Shown: piece after piece, positions 1-8,305 of the stretch
Layout of the letters: every line of letters begins with the position of its first letter
Numbering within the stretch: position 1 is the stretch's first letter
Translations under genes and position numbers: made by a program
Notes under the pieces: generated by a model
The model's input: the letters and a program-made list of their open reading frames with translations, nothing else
What the model was told of the DNA's origin: nothing
Database searches by the model: none
Assembly (NCBI RefSeq): GCF_001999305.1
Contig: NZ_MLHQ01000016.1
Location: 1-55,054 of the forward strand
Length of the DNA: 55,054 nucleotides
Source of the DNA: Rodentibacter myodis
GTDB lineage: Bacteria; Pseudomonadota; Gammaproteobacteria; Enterobacterales; Pasteurellaceae
Reading direction: 5' to 3'

Positions 1-18
1 GTTCTGTTCTGTTCTGTT
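1..18 (-). repeat. Pentanucleotide simple sequence repeat (AACAG)n
   Basis: On the minus strand three complete AACAG units plus AAC follow the ATG at 21-19, and the tract runs off the window edge, so the true copy number is at least 3.6. Tracts of this type mutate by slipped-strand mispairing. Placement immediately after a start codon is typical of translational phase variation. Confidence 0.75.
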
Positions 19-21
19 CAT
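1..21 (-). CDS. 5' end of a probable phase-variable gene (truncated by window edge)
   Basis: Seven codons of a minus-strand reading frame are visible (M-N-R-T-E-Q-N) before the window ends. The ATG lies at 21-19 and is preceded, 9 bases upstream, by a perfect Shine-Dalgarno AGGAGG (minus strand, 36-31). An in-frame TAG lies just upstream, so this ATG is the first possible start. Directly after the ATG the coding strand is a run of AACAG units. Because five is not a multiple of three, gain or loss of one unit changes the frame, the classic on/off switch of Haemophilus-type surface genes. The product cannot be named from seven codons. That this is a gene rests on the excellent ribosome binding site placed before a repeat; it is inference until the left flank is seen. 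Confidence 0.55.
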
Positions 22-130
22 CAGTATGAGCCTCCTATTCTAAAAAGAAAAGTTTTTATTTTATTAAATACTTAAAAAACAAGCAGTTCTAATTAATTTA
101 CTTCTCAAGAAAAACTAATGATATCAACAT

Positions 131-151
131 AAAAAAGCATTATTTTGCTTT
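131..151 (-). terminator. Probable terminator downstream of the mepS-like gene
   Basis: The minus strand has a 6-bp stem AAAGCA/TGCTTT with a 6-base loop, followed by a run of T (six A on the plus strand at 131-136). It lies 50 bases beyond the stop codon of the NlpC/P60 gene. The stem is AU-rich, so the call is moderate. Confidence 0.45.
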
Positions 152-200
152 GAAAATTTACGACATAACAACAAAAACTTTGTCAAAAATGACCGCACTT

Positions 201-758
201 TTACATAATACGGCGGGATTGTGTATAGGTTCTTGCCCAGTAGCTTTCATCTAGCGAACTAATCGTTACCCCTTGGCTTGAACTGGCGTGCATAAATTGA
301 TTATTTCCAATATAAACGCCAACGTGGTTATTTCCACGGAAAAACACCAAATCTCCTTTTTGTAATTCACTCTTACTAATTTTATGTCCTAAATGACGCT
401 GTTCTGCGGTAGAACGGGGTAATTCAATACCATAAGCCGACCAAAATGCCGTTTGCATAAACGCCGAACAATCAATACCACGTTTTGTTGTGCCACCCAT
501 ACGATAACGTGTGCCAACCCATTCACTATAAACGCCACTCAATGCTTTATCACCAATCAGCCCTGAACGTGGACGGTTTGTTCTTTTATGCTGAATACCG
601 CGTTCGCCTTTTTCTAATTGACTAATAAATCCGGTAAATGCCGCATCATCGCTTTCTGAAATTCTGCCATTTTGGGCGTATTGATAATATTTTGTGCCAC
701 TTGAACAAGCGGTGGTGAGTATCGCTAATCCAATCAGTATTAAAATTCGCTTCAACAT
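201..758 (-). CDS. mepS: NlpC/P60 murein endopeptidase lipoprotein, MepS (Spr)-like
   Basis: A 185-residue exported peptidase that, by homology to E. coli MepS/Spr, cuts D-Ala-mDAP cross-links in peptidoglycan during wall growth. The N-terminus is a lipoprotein signal: charged start, hydrophobic stretch, then LTTAC with the lipidated Cys at residue 18. The NlpC/P60 domain fills the C-terminal half: Cys97 in DCSAF, His145 in HVGVYIG and His157 in MHAS form the expected Cys-His-His set. The frame extends to a TTG at 812, but that would bury the signal peptide under 18 extra residues, so the ATG at 758 is preferred even though its ribosome site is weak. Length matches the 188-residue E. coli protein. 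The gene stands alone on the minus strand behind a repeat-rich gap. Confidence 0.85.
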   Translation of the reverse strand: MLKRILILIGLAILTTACSSGTKYYQYAQNGRISESDDAAFTGFISQLEKGERGIQHKRTNRPRSGLIGDKALSGVYSEWVGTRYRMGGTTKRGIDCSAFMQTAFWSAYGIELPRSTAEQRHLGHKISKSELQKGDLVFFRGNNHVGVYIGNNQFMHASSSQGVTISSLDESYWARTYTQSRRIM

Positions 759-891
759 ATCAAAAATTGAAAATAAAAAATGATAAAAATAAAAACCGAC
801 TAAGTTTATCAAAAATAAAGATTATTGCCAGCCCAAATTTAGCGTAAGAATGTAAATTTTCGGTATGATGTAATCAATACACAAAGATAAA

Positions 892-978
892 TACTATGAT
901 CGGTTGGTATGCTTGTTTTTTGAATAAGGGCGCGAGCATCCCCCCTACCAATCACGTTATTTAGGATTTGTATGGTTA
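892..978. repeat. Degenerate palindromic intergenic repeat, copy A
   Basis: One of about eight related intergenic elements in the window. Recognisable here are the core (GCATCCCCCCTACC) and the tail CACGTTATTTAGGATTTG followed by TGGTTAT, matching the tail of the copy at 17163-17247 (CACGTTATTTGATTTTTG, then TGGTTAT). It lies in the 499-base gap between the mepS-like gene and lpdA. No gene is seen in this gap; besides this copy it holds the GC-rich repeat at 991-1070 and the lpdA terminator, and 1071-1212 shows nothing I recognise. Confidence 0.5.
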
Positions 979-990
979 TTTTTAAGTAAA

Positions 991-1070
991 TTTTTGCAAC
1001 TTCGTTGCAATCCCTCCCTCAGGACTACGCCCAGCTCCCTCCGTAAACGGAGGGAGCGAAGATAATATGG
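991..1070. repeat. GC-rich dispersed stem-loop repeat, copy 1
   Basis: Contains TTTTTGCAAC, CCCTCCCTCAGG, CTACGCCC and the perfect hairpin GCTCCCTCCGTAAACGGAGGGAGC, followed by GAAGAT. The same ordered blocks, with a few base changes, recur at 17374-17446. It is clearly richer in GC than the surrounding intergenic DNA. Its role is unknown; it could be a REP-type or MITE-type element. Confidence 0.7.
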
Positions 1071-1216
1071 TTTGTAGGAACACCACTGCTCTATTCTTCC
1101 TTTTAACTCTGGAATTAATACATTGTAGGGTTTATTTATGATACAAGAGACATTAAGCTTGATGTTAATGTAACTTCAGCATAATCCTGTAAATTTTACA
1201 TAACTAACCTAAAGAA

Positions 1217-1241
1217 AAAGGCAATCCAAGAGATTGCCTTT
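1217..1241 (-). terminator. Rho-independent terminator of the aceEF-lpdA operon
   Basis: Perfect 10-bp stem AAAGGCAATC/GATTGCCTTT with a 5-base loop, continuing into a T-rich stretch on the minus strand. It begins 17 bases beyond the lpdA stop codon. Confidence 0.85.
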
Positions 1242-1257
1242 CGATTAGTTTATTTCA

Positions 1258-2682
1258 TTATTTTTTCTTTGCTTTCGCATTTGGAAGATCGGTTACCGAA
1301 CCTTCAAACACTTCTGCGGCTAAACCGACTGATTCGTGTAAAGTCGGGTGAGCGTGAATGGTTAAAGCAATATCTTCCGCATCGCAACCCATTTCAATTG
1401 CAAGCCCAATTTCCCCTAACAATTCACCACCGTTTGCCCCAACAATTGCACCACCAAGAATACGATGTGTGTCTTTATCGAAGATTAACTTCGTCATCCC
1501 TTCCGAACATTCGGAAGCAATCGCACGACCGGAAGCCGCCCAAGGGAATTTTGCCACTTCGTAGTTTAAGCCTTCTTGCTTACATTCTTTTTCGGTTTTA
1601 CCCACCCACGCTACTTCCGGCTCGGTATAAGCAATAGATGGAATCACTTTTGGATCAAAGTAATGTTTTTGTCCGGCAATCACTTCTGCTGCAACGTGGC
1701 CTTCGTGTACACCTTTGTGTGCCAACATTGGTTGACCAACAATATCACCGATAGCGAAAATATGCGGTACATTGGTACGCATTTGTTTATCCACACGAAT
1801 AAAGCCACGCTCATCCACTTCTACGCCTGCTTTGCCTGCATCAATTAATTTACCGTTTGGTACACGACCAATCGCCACTAGCACTGCATCATAACGTTTG
1901 GTGTCGTTGCAGGCTTTACCTTCCATTGAAACGTAAATGCCGTCATCTTTTGCTTCCACCGCGGTCACTTTGGTTTCAAGCATTAATTTGAATTTTTTCT
2001 CAATTTGTTTGGTGTAAATGGCAACGATGTCTTTATCTGCAGCCGGAATCACTTGGTCGAACATTTCTACCACTTCGATCTCTGAACCCAGCGCGTGGTA
2101 AACCGTTCCCATTTCTAAACCGATGATACCGCCGCCCATAATAAGCAATTTTTTCGGAACTTCTTTTAATTTAAGTGCATCGGTAGAGTTCCAAATACGT
2201 GGATCTTCGTGTGGAATAAATGGCAATTCAATTGGGCGGGAACCTGCCGCGATAATTGCATTGTCAAATTTAACCGTTGTTGGGTTGCCGTCACGATCAC
2301 GTGCTACCAAAGTATTAGGATCGGTAAAAGTCGCCAAGCCTTCCACTACGGTAACTTTACGTTGTTTTGCCATACCGGCAAGTCCGCCGGTTAATTTCGC
2401 CACCACGGCATCTTTACCGGCACGCACTTGGTCTAAATCAATTTTAGGATCGCTAAAATAGATACCATTTTTTTCTGCGTGTTTTGCTTCTTCAATCACT
2501 TTTGCAACGTGCAATAATGCTTTAGACGGGATACAACCCACGTTTAAACACACCCCGCCAAGGGTTGAATAACGTTCAACAAGCACGGTTTCTAAGCCTA
2601 AATCCGCACAACGGAATGCAGCAGAATAGCCCGCAGGGCCTGCACCAAGTACAACAACTTGGGTTTTAATTTCTTTACTCAT
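1258..2682 (-). CDS. lpdA: Dihydrolipoamide dehydrogenase (E3)
   Basis: A 474-residue flavoprotein that reoxidises the dihydrolipoyl groups of the pyruvate (and usually 2-oxoglutarate) dehydrogenase complexes, passing electrons through FAD and a disulfide to NAD+. The N-terminal FAD motif GAGPAG is at residues 13-18. The redox pair is Cys45 and Cys50 in GGVCLNVGC. A second GGGIIG nucleotide motif lies near residue 184. The active-site His445 and Glu450 are present in HPTLHES of the dimer interface domain. Length equals the E. coli enzyme (474). It is the last gene of aceE-aceF-lpdA, about 90 bases after aceF with a hairpin between, and has a good ribosome site (CGAGGTAAAA before ATG). Confidence 0.98.
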   Translation of the reverse strand: MSKEIKTQVVVLGAGPAGYSAAFRCADLGLETVLVERYSTLGGVCLNVGCIPSKALLHVAKVIEEAKHAEKNGIYFSDPKIDLDQVRAGKDAVVAKLTGGLAGMAKQRKVTVVEGLATFTDPNTLVARDRDGNPTTVKFDNAIIAAGSRPIELPFIPHEDPRIWNSTDALKLKEVPKKLLIMGGGIIGLEMGTVYHALGSEIEVVEMFDQVIPAADKDIVAIYTKQIEKKFKLMLETKVTAVEAKDDGIYVSMEGKACNDTKRYDAVLVAIGRVPNGKLIDAGKAGVEVDERGFIRVDKQMRTNVPHIFAIGDIVGQPMLAHKGVHEGHVAAEVIAGQKHYFDPKVIPSIAYTEPEVAWVGKTEKECKQEGLNYEVAKFPWAASGRAIASECSEGMTKLIFDKDTHRILGGAIVGANGGELLGEIGLAIEMGCDAEDIALTIHAHPTLHESVGLAAEVFEGSVTDLPNAKAKKK

Positions 2683-2742
2683 TTTTACCTCGTAAAAACG
2701 TTGAAATTATTGACCGCTCTTTTAAGCGATCACGAGAAATTG

Positions 2743-2768
2743 AAAAACGCCCCTCAGTTGAGAGGCGT
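2743..2768 (-). terminator. Hairpin with T-run between aceF and lpdA
   Basis: Nine-base arms (ACGCCTCTC/GAGGGGCGT on the minus strand, one mismatch) with a 4-base loop, followed by TTTTT. It sits just after the aceF stop. It looks like a terminator or attenuator that would lower read-through into lpdA, as E3 is also needed by other complexes. That role is inferred. Confidence 0.65.
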
Positions 2769-2773
2769 GATGA

Positions 2774-4672
2774 TTACATAATTAAACGGCGTAAATCTGC
2801 CAATACAGAACCAATGTAGCTGATAAAGCGTGCGCCATCTGCACCGTCAATCACACGGTGATCGAAGGACAATGAAATCGGAAGAATTAAGCGAGGTGCA
2901 AATTCTTTACCGTTCCATACCGGTTCCATTGCCGATTTGGACACGCCTAAAATTGCCACTTCAGGTGCATTGACAATTGGTGCGAAGTGCGTTGTACCCA
3001 AACCACCAATACTTGAAATGGTGAAACAGCCACCTTGCATATCTGAGGCGGTTAATTTACCTTCACGCGCTTTTTTCGATACTTCCATTAATTCACGGGA
3101 AAGTTCGATAATGCCTTTTTTGTTCACGTTTTTGAATACCGGTACAACTAAGCCGTTTGGTGTATCCACTGCCACGCCGATGTTGATGTATTTTTTCAAG
3201 ATTAAACGTTGCGCATCTTCAGAAAGGGAGCTGTTGAAACGTGGGAACGCTTCTAATGCTTTTGCTACCGCTTTCATAATAAACACAACAGGGGTGATCT
3301 TCACGCCAAGTTTTTGTTTTTCCGCAAGAGCATTTTGTTCTTTACGGAAAGCTTCTAAATCGGTGATATCCGCTTTATCAAAATGGGTTACGTGTGGAAT
3401 CATCACCCAGTTACGATGTAAATTCGCACCGGAAATTTTGTTGATACGGCTTAATTCAACTTCTTCCACTTCACCAAATTTGCTGAAATCGACTTTCGGC
3501 CACGGTAATAAGCCTAAACCTGCGCCATTTGCCACGCCATTGCCTGCGGCAGCAGCCGTTGCACCGCTTTCGTATGCTTTCACGGCGGTTTTCACGTAGG
3601 CTTCAATATCTTCTTTAACGATACGGCCTTTACGTCCCGTTCCTTTTACTTTGTCCAAGTTCACGCCGAACTCACGCGCTAAACGGCGAATTACCGGCGT
3701 TGCGTGGGCATAGCCTGCACTTGCTACCACTTGTTCTTGACTTAATCCTGAAACATTACCGCTTTGTGAGGCTTGAGCGGTTGGAGCGGATTCGGCTTTT
3801 GGTGCCGGTGCGGCGGTTTGTGTTACCGGAGCAGCCGGGGCGGCACTTGCCACTTCAAAACGCATAATTAATGAACCGGTTGATACTTTATCGCCGGATT
3901 TCACTAAAATTTCTTTTACCACGCCTGCAAATGGTGCCGGTACTTCCATTGAGGCTTTGTCACCTTCAACGGTAATTAAAGATTGTTCTTCCGAGACGGT
4001 ATCGCCCACTGCCACCATAATTTCAGTAACATTGACTTCATCGCCACCGATATCAGGTACATTCACATCTTTAATTGCCGCAACACTTGGCGCTGCCGCA
4101 GGTGCGCTTTCTTGTGCCGGTGCAGAGGCTGCCGGTGAGGCACCCGCTACTTCAAATTTCATAATTAATTTGCCGGTAGAAACTTTATCACCCACGTTAA
4201 TTAAAATTTCTTTCACCACGCCGGCGATAGGTGCTGGCACTTCCATAGAAGCCTTATCGCCTTCAACGTTGATGATGGATTGATCCACTTCAACGGCATC
4301 ACCTACTTTCACCATAATTTCGGTGACGTTGACTTCGTCAGAACCAATATCCGGTACGTTCACTTCCACAATGCTTGCGGCAGCCGGTGCAGTCGCTGCA
4401 GGAGCAGCTTGTACTTCCGCTTGAGCCGGTGCGGCTGCTTCCGCAGAATCCAAGACTAACATTGGTGTGCCGGTGGTAACTTTGTCACCCACTTTCACCA
4501 ATACTTCTTTCACTACACCCGCTTCCGGTGCAGGGACTTCCATCGAGGCTTTATCGCCCTCTACATTGATGATGCTTTGATCCACCGAAACGGTATCGCC
4601 AACTTTCACCATCACTTCAGTTACGGTAACTTCATCACTACCGATATCTGGAATTTGAATTTGTTTTGACAT
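2774..4672 (-). CDS. aceF: Pyruvate dehydrogenase E2, dihydrolipoamide acetyltransferase
   Basis: The 632-residue core protein of the pyruvate dehydrogenase complex; it moves acetyl groups from E1 to coenzyme A. Three tandem lipoyl domains are visible, each with the [11 protein letters not shown] motif carrying the lipoyl-lysine at residues 41, 140 and 239, joined by Ala/Pro-rich flexible linkers. A peripheral subunit-binding domain follows at about 323-360. The catalytic domain ends with DHRVIDG, giving His605 and Asp609. Three lipoyl domains match the E. coli arrangement (630 residues). The start has a good ribosome site (GAAGGAATAAAAA before ATG). Close similarity between the lipoyl repeats at DNA level could allow recombination among them. 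Confidence 0.98.
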   Translation of the reverse strand: MSKQIQIPDIGSDEVTVTEVMVKVGDTVSVDQSIINVEGDKASMEVPAPEAGVVKEVLVKVGDKVTTGTPMLVLDSAEAAAPAQAEVQAAPAATAPAAASIVEVNVPDIGSDEVNVTEIMVKVGDAVEVDQSIINVEGDKASMEVPAPIAGVVKEILINVGDKVSTGKLIMKFEVAGASPAASAPAQESAPAAAPSVAAIKDVNVPDIGGDEVNVTEIMVAVGDTVSEEQSLITVEGDKASMEVPAPFAGVVKEILVKSGDKVSTGSLIMRFEVASAAPAAPVTQTAAPAPKAESAPTAQASQSGNVSGLSQEQVVASAGYAHATPVIRRLAREFGVNLDKVKGTGRKGRIVKEDIEAYVKTAVKAYESGATAAAAGNGVANGAGLGLLPWPKVDFSKFGEVEEVELSRINKISGANLHRNWVMIPHVTHFDKADITDLEAFRKEQNALAEKQKLGVKITPVVFIMKAVAKALEAFPRFNSSLSEDAQRLILKKYINIGVAVDTPNGLVVPVFKNVNKKGIIELSRELMEVSKKAREGKLTASDMQGGCFTISSIGGLGTTHFAPIVNAPEVAILGVSKSAMEPVWNGKEFAPRLILPISLSFDHRVIDGADGARFISYIGSVLADLRRLIM

Positions 4673-4698
4673 TTTTTATTCCTTCAGAAACATAAAGT

Positions 4699-4728
4699 GC
4701 GGTCAAATTTACACGTGTTTTTGACCGC
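4699..4728 (-). other. Inverted uptake-sequence dyad between aceE and aceF
   Basis: The 9-bp arms GCGGTCAAA and TTTGACCGC face each other across 12 bases in the short aceE-aceF gap, one arm being part of a full AAGTGCGGT uptake sequence. It can fold as a hairpin in the transcript but has no strong T-run, so it is more likely an mRNA structure than a full terminator. Confidence 0.55.
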
Positions 4729-4741
4729 TATTTTCTATCAA

Positions 4742-7399
4742 TTACGCATAAAGCGGATTGATACGATCAACATTCAAACCGAATTTCGCAATAGCATCCG
4801 CCACCACTTGATTGGTTACTGTGCCTTCTTTAGCTAATTGCGAAAGGGCGGCAACCACGACATAGCGGGCATCTACTTCAAAATGTTCGCGTAAGTTTGC
4901 ACGGCTGTCTGAACGGCCAAAACCATCCGTACCTAACACGTGATAATGTTTAGTCGGTACAAATGCACGGATTTGATCCGCATAAGATTTGATATAGTCG
5001 GTTGAAGCAACAGTCGGTAAATCGGCTAAGACTTGTGCAACGTAAGGAACGCGTTGTTTTTCTGTTGGGTGCAATAAGTTCCAACGTGCCACATCGTGAC
5101 CTTCACGTGCTAATTCATTAAATGACGGTGCAGAGAATACATCGGATGTAATACCATAGTCATTAGCAAGGATTTGTGCCGCTTCACGAACGTGACGCAT
5201 AATGGCACCTGAACCTAATAATTGAACGCGACCTTTGCCTTTACCTTCAACGGTTTCAAATTTATATAACCCTTTACGGATACCTTCTTCTGTCCCTTTC
5301 GGCATTGCAGGCTGATCCATTACTTCGTTCAACGTGGTCATATAGTAGAACACATCTTCCTGTTTTTCACCGTACATACGGCGGATACCGTCTTGCATAA
5401 TCACCGCCACTTCAAAGGCAAATGACGGATCGTAAGTCACACAGTTAGGAATCACGCCCGCTTGAATATGGCTGTGACCGTCTTCGTGTTGTAAACCTTC
5501 ACCATTTAAGGTTGTACGACCGGAAGTCCCCCCAATCATAAAACCACGTGCAAGTTGGTCACCTGCCGCCCACATCATATCGCCCACACGTTGGAAACCA
5601 AACATTGAGTAATAGATGAAGAACGGAATCATCGGTTGGTTATTGACGGAATAGGAATTTGCTGCCGCCAACCAAGAAGCCGTTGCACCTAATTCATTAA
5701 TCCCTTCTTGCAATACTTGACCGTCTTTCGCTTCACGATAGTAAGCCACTAAATCACGATCCGAAGGCACATAGTTTTGTCCGTAAGGGTTATAAATACC
5801 TACTTGACGGAATAACCCTTCCATACCGAAAGTACGGGCTTCATCGGCAATAATTGGCACAATGGTTTTACCAATATCTTTATTTTTTAATAAAGTATTT
5901 AATACACGGGTAAATGCCATTGTGGTTGAAATGCCACGCGGTTGTTCTTCAAGTAATGCTTGGAATTCTTCCAATGCAGGCACTTTGTATTCCACATCAA
6001 ATTTAGAACGGCGGGCAGGCACATAACCGTTTAACGCTTTACGATGACCGTGTAGGTAGTTGTATTCTTCAGAACCTTCAGGGAATTTAATGTATTCAAG
6101 GTTCTCAACTTGTTCGTCCGTTAATGGTAATTCAAAGTAATCACGGAAACCTTTAAGGCTTTCATAAGACATTTTTTTGGATTGGTGTGCGGTGTTTTTA
6201 CTTTCCGCTTCAGGAATTTTATAGCCTTTAACCTGTTGCGCCAAAATCACAACCGGTTTGGTTGCTTTTTGTGCTTTGGCATAAGCGGCATAAAGTTTTT
6301 CGGAATCGTGCGCACCACGGCGTAATGCCCAAATTTCATCATCGGTCATATCTGCAACCAATGCTGCCGTTTCAGGGTAACGACCGAAGAAGTGTTCACG
6401 AATATACGCACCGTCTTTCGCTTTGAACGTGAGGTAATCACCATCCACGACTTCCATCATTAACTGTGCTAATTTACCGGAAGTATCTTTTGCGAATAAT
6501 TTATCCCAGTTGCTACCCCATAAGACTTTAATCACTTCCCAACCGGCACCGGTGAATAAACCTTCTAATTCTTGAACGATTTTACCGTTACCGTTTACCG
6601 GCCCATCCAAACGTTGGAGGTTACAGCTTACGGTGAAAATTAAGTTATCTAATCCTTCACGGGCGGCAAAGGTTAACGCACCTTTCGATTCAATTTCATC
6701 CATTTCACCGTCACCAAGGAAAGCATACACTTTTTGATCTTTGGTATCTTTCAAACCACGGTTATCTAAATATTTTAAGAAACGGGCTTGGTAGATCGCA
6801 TTCACCGGACCTAAACCCATTGAAACGGTAGAGAATTGCCAAAATTCAGGCATTAATTTAGGGTGAGGATAAGAAGATAAGCCATCTACGAAGGCTTCTT
6901 GACGGAAATTATCTAACTGTTCTTCCGTTAAACGGCCTTCCACATAAGCACGTGCATACATACCCGGTGCCGCGTGACCTTGGAAGAAAATTAAATCGCC
7001 GCCGTTTTTCTCGGTTGCGGCTTTGAAGAAGTGGTTATAGCACACTTCATACATCGTTGCGGCAGATTGGAAAGTTGAAATATGACCACCTAAATCCAGA
7101 TCTTTCTTCTGACTACGCAAAACCATCGCAATCGCATTCCAACGAACAGCTGAACGGATACGGCGTTCAATAGCGTGATCACCCGGATAAGCCGGCTGCT
7201 CGGAAACAGGAATCGTGTTCACATAATCTGTGGTTACACCTGTTGGCAATGAAACACCACCGGCACGCGCCTGACCGATTACCTGCCCAATAATATACTG
7301 CGCACGCTCAACGCCTTCTTCACGAATCAAAGAATCTAACGATTGTAACCAATCTTGCGTTTCGATTGGATCAACATCATTTTTTAAAATCTCAGACAT
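4742..7399 (-). CDS. aceE: Pyruvate dehydrogenase E1 component, homodimeric type
   Basis: An 885-residue thiamine-diphosphate enzyme that decarboxylates pyruvate and acetylates the lipoyl arms of E2. The thiamine diphosphate/Mg2+ motif GDGEMDE with a downstream NLQRLDGPVNGN is visible, as are the conserved GHAAPGMYARA and EDGHSH stretches of the bacterial homodimeric E1 family. Length matches the E. coli enzyme (887). It is the first gene of the operon and has a good ribosome site (AAGGAAAACCT before ATG). I could not identify a convincing PdhR or ArcA operator upstream. Confidence 0.98.
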   Translation of the reverse strand: MSEILKNDVDPIETQDWLQSLDSLIREEGVERAQYIIGQVIGQARAGGVSLPTGVTTDYVNTIPVSEQPAYPGDHAIERRIRSAVRWNAIAMVLRSQKKDLDLGGHISTFQSAATMYEVCYNHFFKAATEKNGGDLIFFQGHAAPGMYARAYVEGRLTEEQLDNFRQEAFVDGLSSYPHPKLMPEFWQFSTVSMGLGPVNAIYQARFLKYLDNRGLKDTKDQKVYAFLGDGEMDEIESKGALTFAAREGLDNLIFTVSCNLQRLDGPVNGNGKIVQELEGLFTGAGWEVIKVLWGSNWDKLFAKDTSGKLAQLMMEVVDGDYLTFKAKDGAYIREHFFGRYPETAALVADMTDDEIWALRRGAHDSEKLYAAYAKAQKATKPVVILAQQVKGYKIPEAESKNTAHQSKKMSYESLKGFRDYFELPLTDEQVENLEYIKFPEGSEEYNYLHGHRKALNGYVPARRSKFDVEYKVPALEEFQALLEEQPRGISTTMAFTRVLNTLLKNKDIGKTIVPIIADEARTFGMEGLFRQVGIYNPYGQNYVPSDRDLVAYYREAKDGQVLQEGINELGATASWLAAANSYSVNNQPMIPFFIYYSMFGFQRVGDMMWAAGDQLARGFMIGGTSGRTTLNGEGLQHEDGHSHIQAGVIPNCVTYDPSFAFEVAVIMQDGIRRMYGEKQEDVFYYMTTLNEVMDQPAMPKGTEEGIRKGLYKFETVEGKGKGRVQLLGSGAIMRHVREAAQILANDYGITSDVFSAPSFNELAREGHDVARWNLLHPTEKQRVPYVAQVLADLPTVASTDYIKSYADQIRAFVPTKHYHVLGTDGFGRSDSRANLREHFEVDARYVVVAALSQLAKEGTVTNQVVADAIAKFGLNVDRINPLYA

Positions 7400-7708
7400 A
7401 GGTTTTCCTTATCTGTTATTAGTGAAAATTAGCTTGGCTCAACACCAAACACGAAGATGGGAAATGCTTGCGTTAATTTCACAAACATTTAACAAATACT
7501 GCAAATTTTAGAAGATTTTTTGAAATAAAGATAGTGAATTTTCATCAAACCGCCTTTTTCTCGGCTTTTATTTTGATGAAATTGAGATAAAAGTGCGGTC
7601 ATTTTTCAACATATTTTTATTCAATGATGAAAGGTATAACTAAAATATTGCATCCATATTAGGATTACTCTAAAGTCTGCACACTATCATTTACATAAAG
7701 GACAATCA
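7400..7708. other. Divergent control region between aceE and mgsA
   Basis: A 309-base gap without a gene. It must hold the aceE promoter (minus) and the mgsA promoter (plus). One uptake sequence (AAAAGTGCGGTC) lies near 7590. Apart from the mgsA promoter listed separately, I see no operator I can name. Confidence 0.5.
7648..7676 (+). promoter_or_regulatory. Candidate sigma-70 promoter of mgsA
   Basis: A -35 box TTGCAT (7648-7653), a 17-base spacer and a -10 box TAAAGT (7671-7676) lie 32 bases before the mgsA start, which also has an AAAGGA ribosome site. Found by eye against the consensus only. Confidence 0.45.
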
Positions 7709-8167
7709 ATGAACACCACCACACGAATCCTCGCTCAACATAAATGCATTGCACTGGTTGCACACGACAGTTGCAAGAAAAACCTCATTCAATGGACACA
7801 AAAGCATAAAATTGCCCTTACGCCTCATCAACTTTATGCCACCGGCACAACCGGACATTTACTGGCACGTGAAACCGGTTTAACCATTCAACCTTTGTTA
7901 AGCGGCCCAATGGGCGGCGATCAACAACTCGGCGGGCTGATTGCCGAAAAGAAAATTGATATGATGATTTTCTTTTGGGATCCGATGAATGCCGCGCCGC
8001 ACGATCCCGATGTGAAAGCCCTAATGCGTATTGCCACCGTGTGGAATATCCCCGTTGCTATCAACCAAGCTTCTGCCGATTTTTTGCTGACTTCCGCATT
8101 ATTTGAACAAAATGTAGAAATTGAAATTCCTGATTATGAAGGGTATTTAAAAGAACGTTTGGGATAA
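7709..8167 (+). CDS. mgsA: Methylglyoxal synthase
   Basis: A 152-residue cytoplasmic enzyme that converts dihydroxyacetone phosphate to methylglyoxal and phosphate, a bypass that relieves sugar-phosphate build-up. The family signature is complete: His19-Asp20 near the N-terminus, ATGTTG phosphate site at 44-49, [11 protein letters not shown] with the catalytic Asp71, and His98 in AAPHDPD. These positions equal those of the E. coli enzyme (152 residues). It is a single gene, divergent from aceE and followed by an uptake-sequence dyad. Confidence 0.97.
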   Translation: MNTTTRILAQHKCIALVAHDSCKKNLIQWTQKHKIALTPHQLYATGTTGHLLARETGLTIQPLLSGPMGGDQQLGGLIAEKKIDMMIFFWDPMNAAPHDPDVKALMRIATVWNIPVAINQASADFLLTSALFEQNVEIEIPDYEGYLKERLG

Positions 8168-8169
8168 AA

Positions 8170-8238
8170 GGTTGGAACGCCGCGTGGCGTCTCTCTCGAT
8201 CACATTATTTTCTCTTTATGTGTTTGCGACATAATACT
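8170..8238. repeat. Degenerate palindromic intergenic repeat, copy B (right half)
   Basis: Core AACGCCGCGTGGCGTCTCT followed by the tail CACATTATTTTCTCTTTATG and GTTTGCGACATAATACTG. The same core-plus-tail order is seen at 13500-13564 and 17190-17247. It lies directly after the mgsA stop. Confidence 0.65.
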
Positions 8239-8254
8239 GAAAACACCCCAAATT

Positions 8255-8279
8255 TTGACCGCACTTTTGGTGCGGTCAA
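8255..8279. terminator. Uptake-sequence dyad, probable bidirectional terminator
   Basis: Perfect 10-bp stem TTGACCGCAC/GTGCGGTCAA with a 5-base loop between the convergent mgsA and ydgA genes. Paired inverted uptake sequences serving as terminators are well known in Haemophilus. The T-run is poor on the plus side, so terminator strength is uncertain. Confidence 0.6.
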
Positions 8280-8305
8280 CTTGTCAATTTAAAGTTAAAA
8301 CTCAG

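Noticed and set aside
2937-3599. A 220-residue plus-strand open frame over aceF
   Set aside because: It lies wholly antisense to a certain gene, has no ribosome site and no family features.
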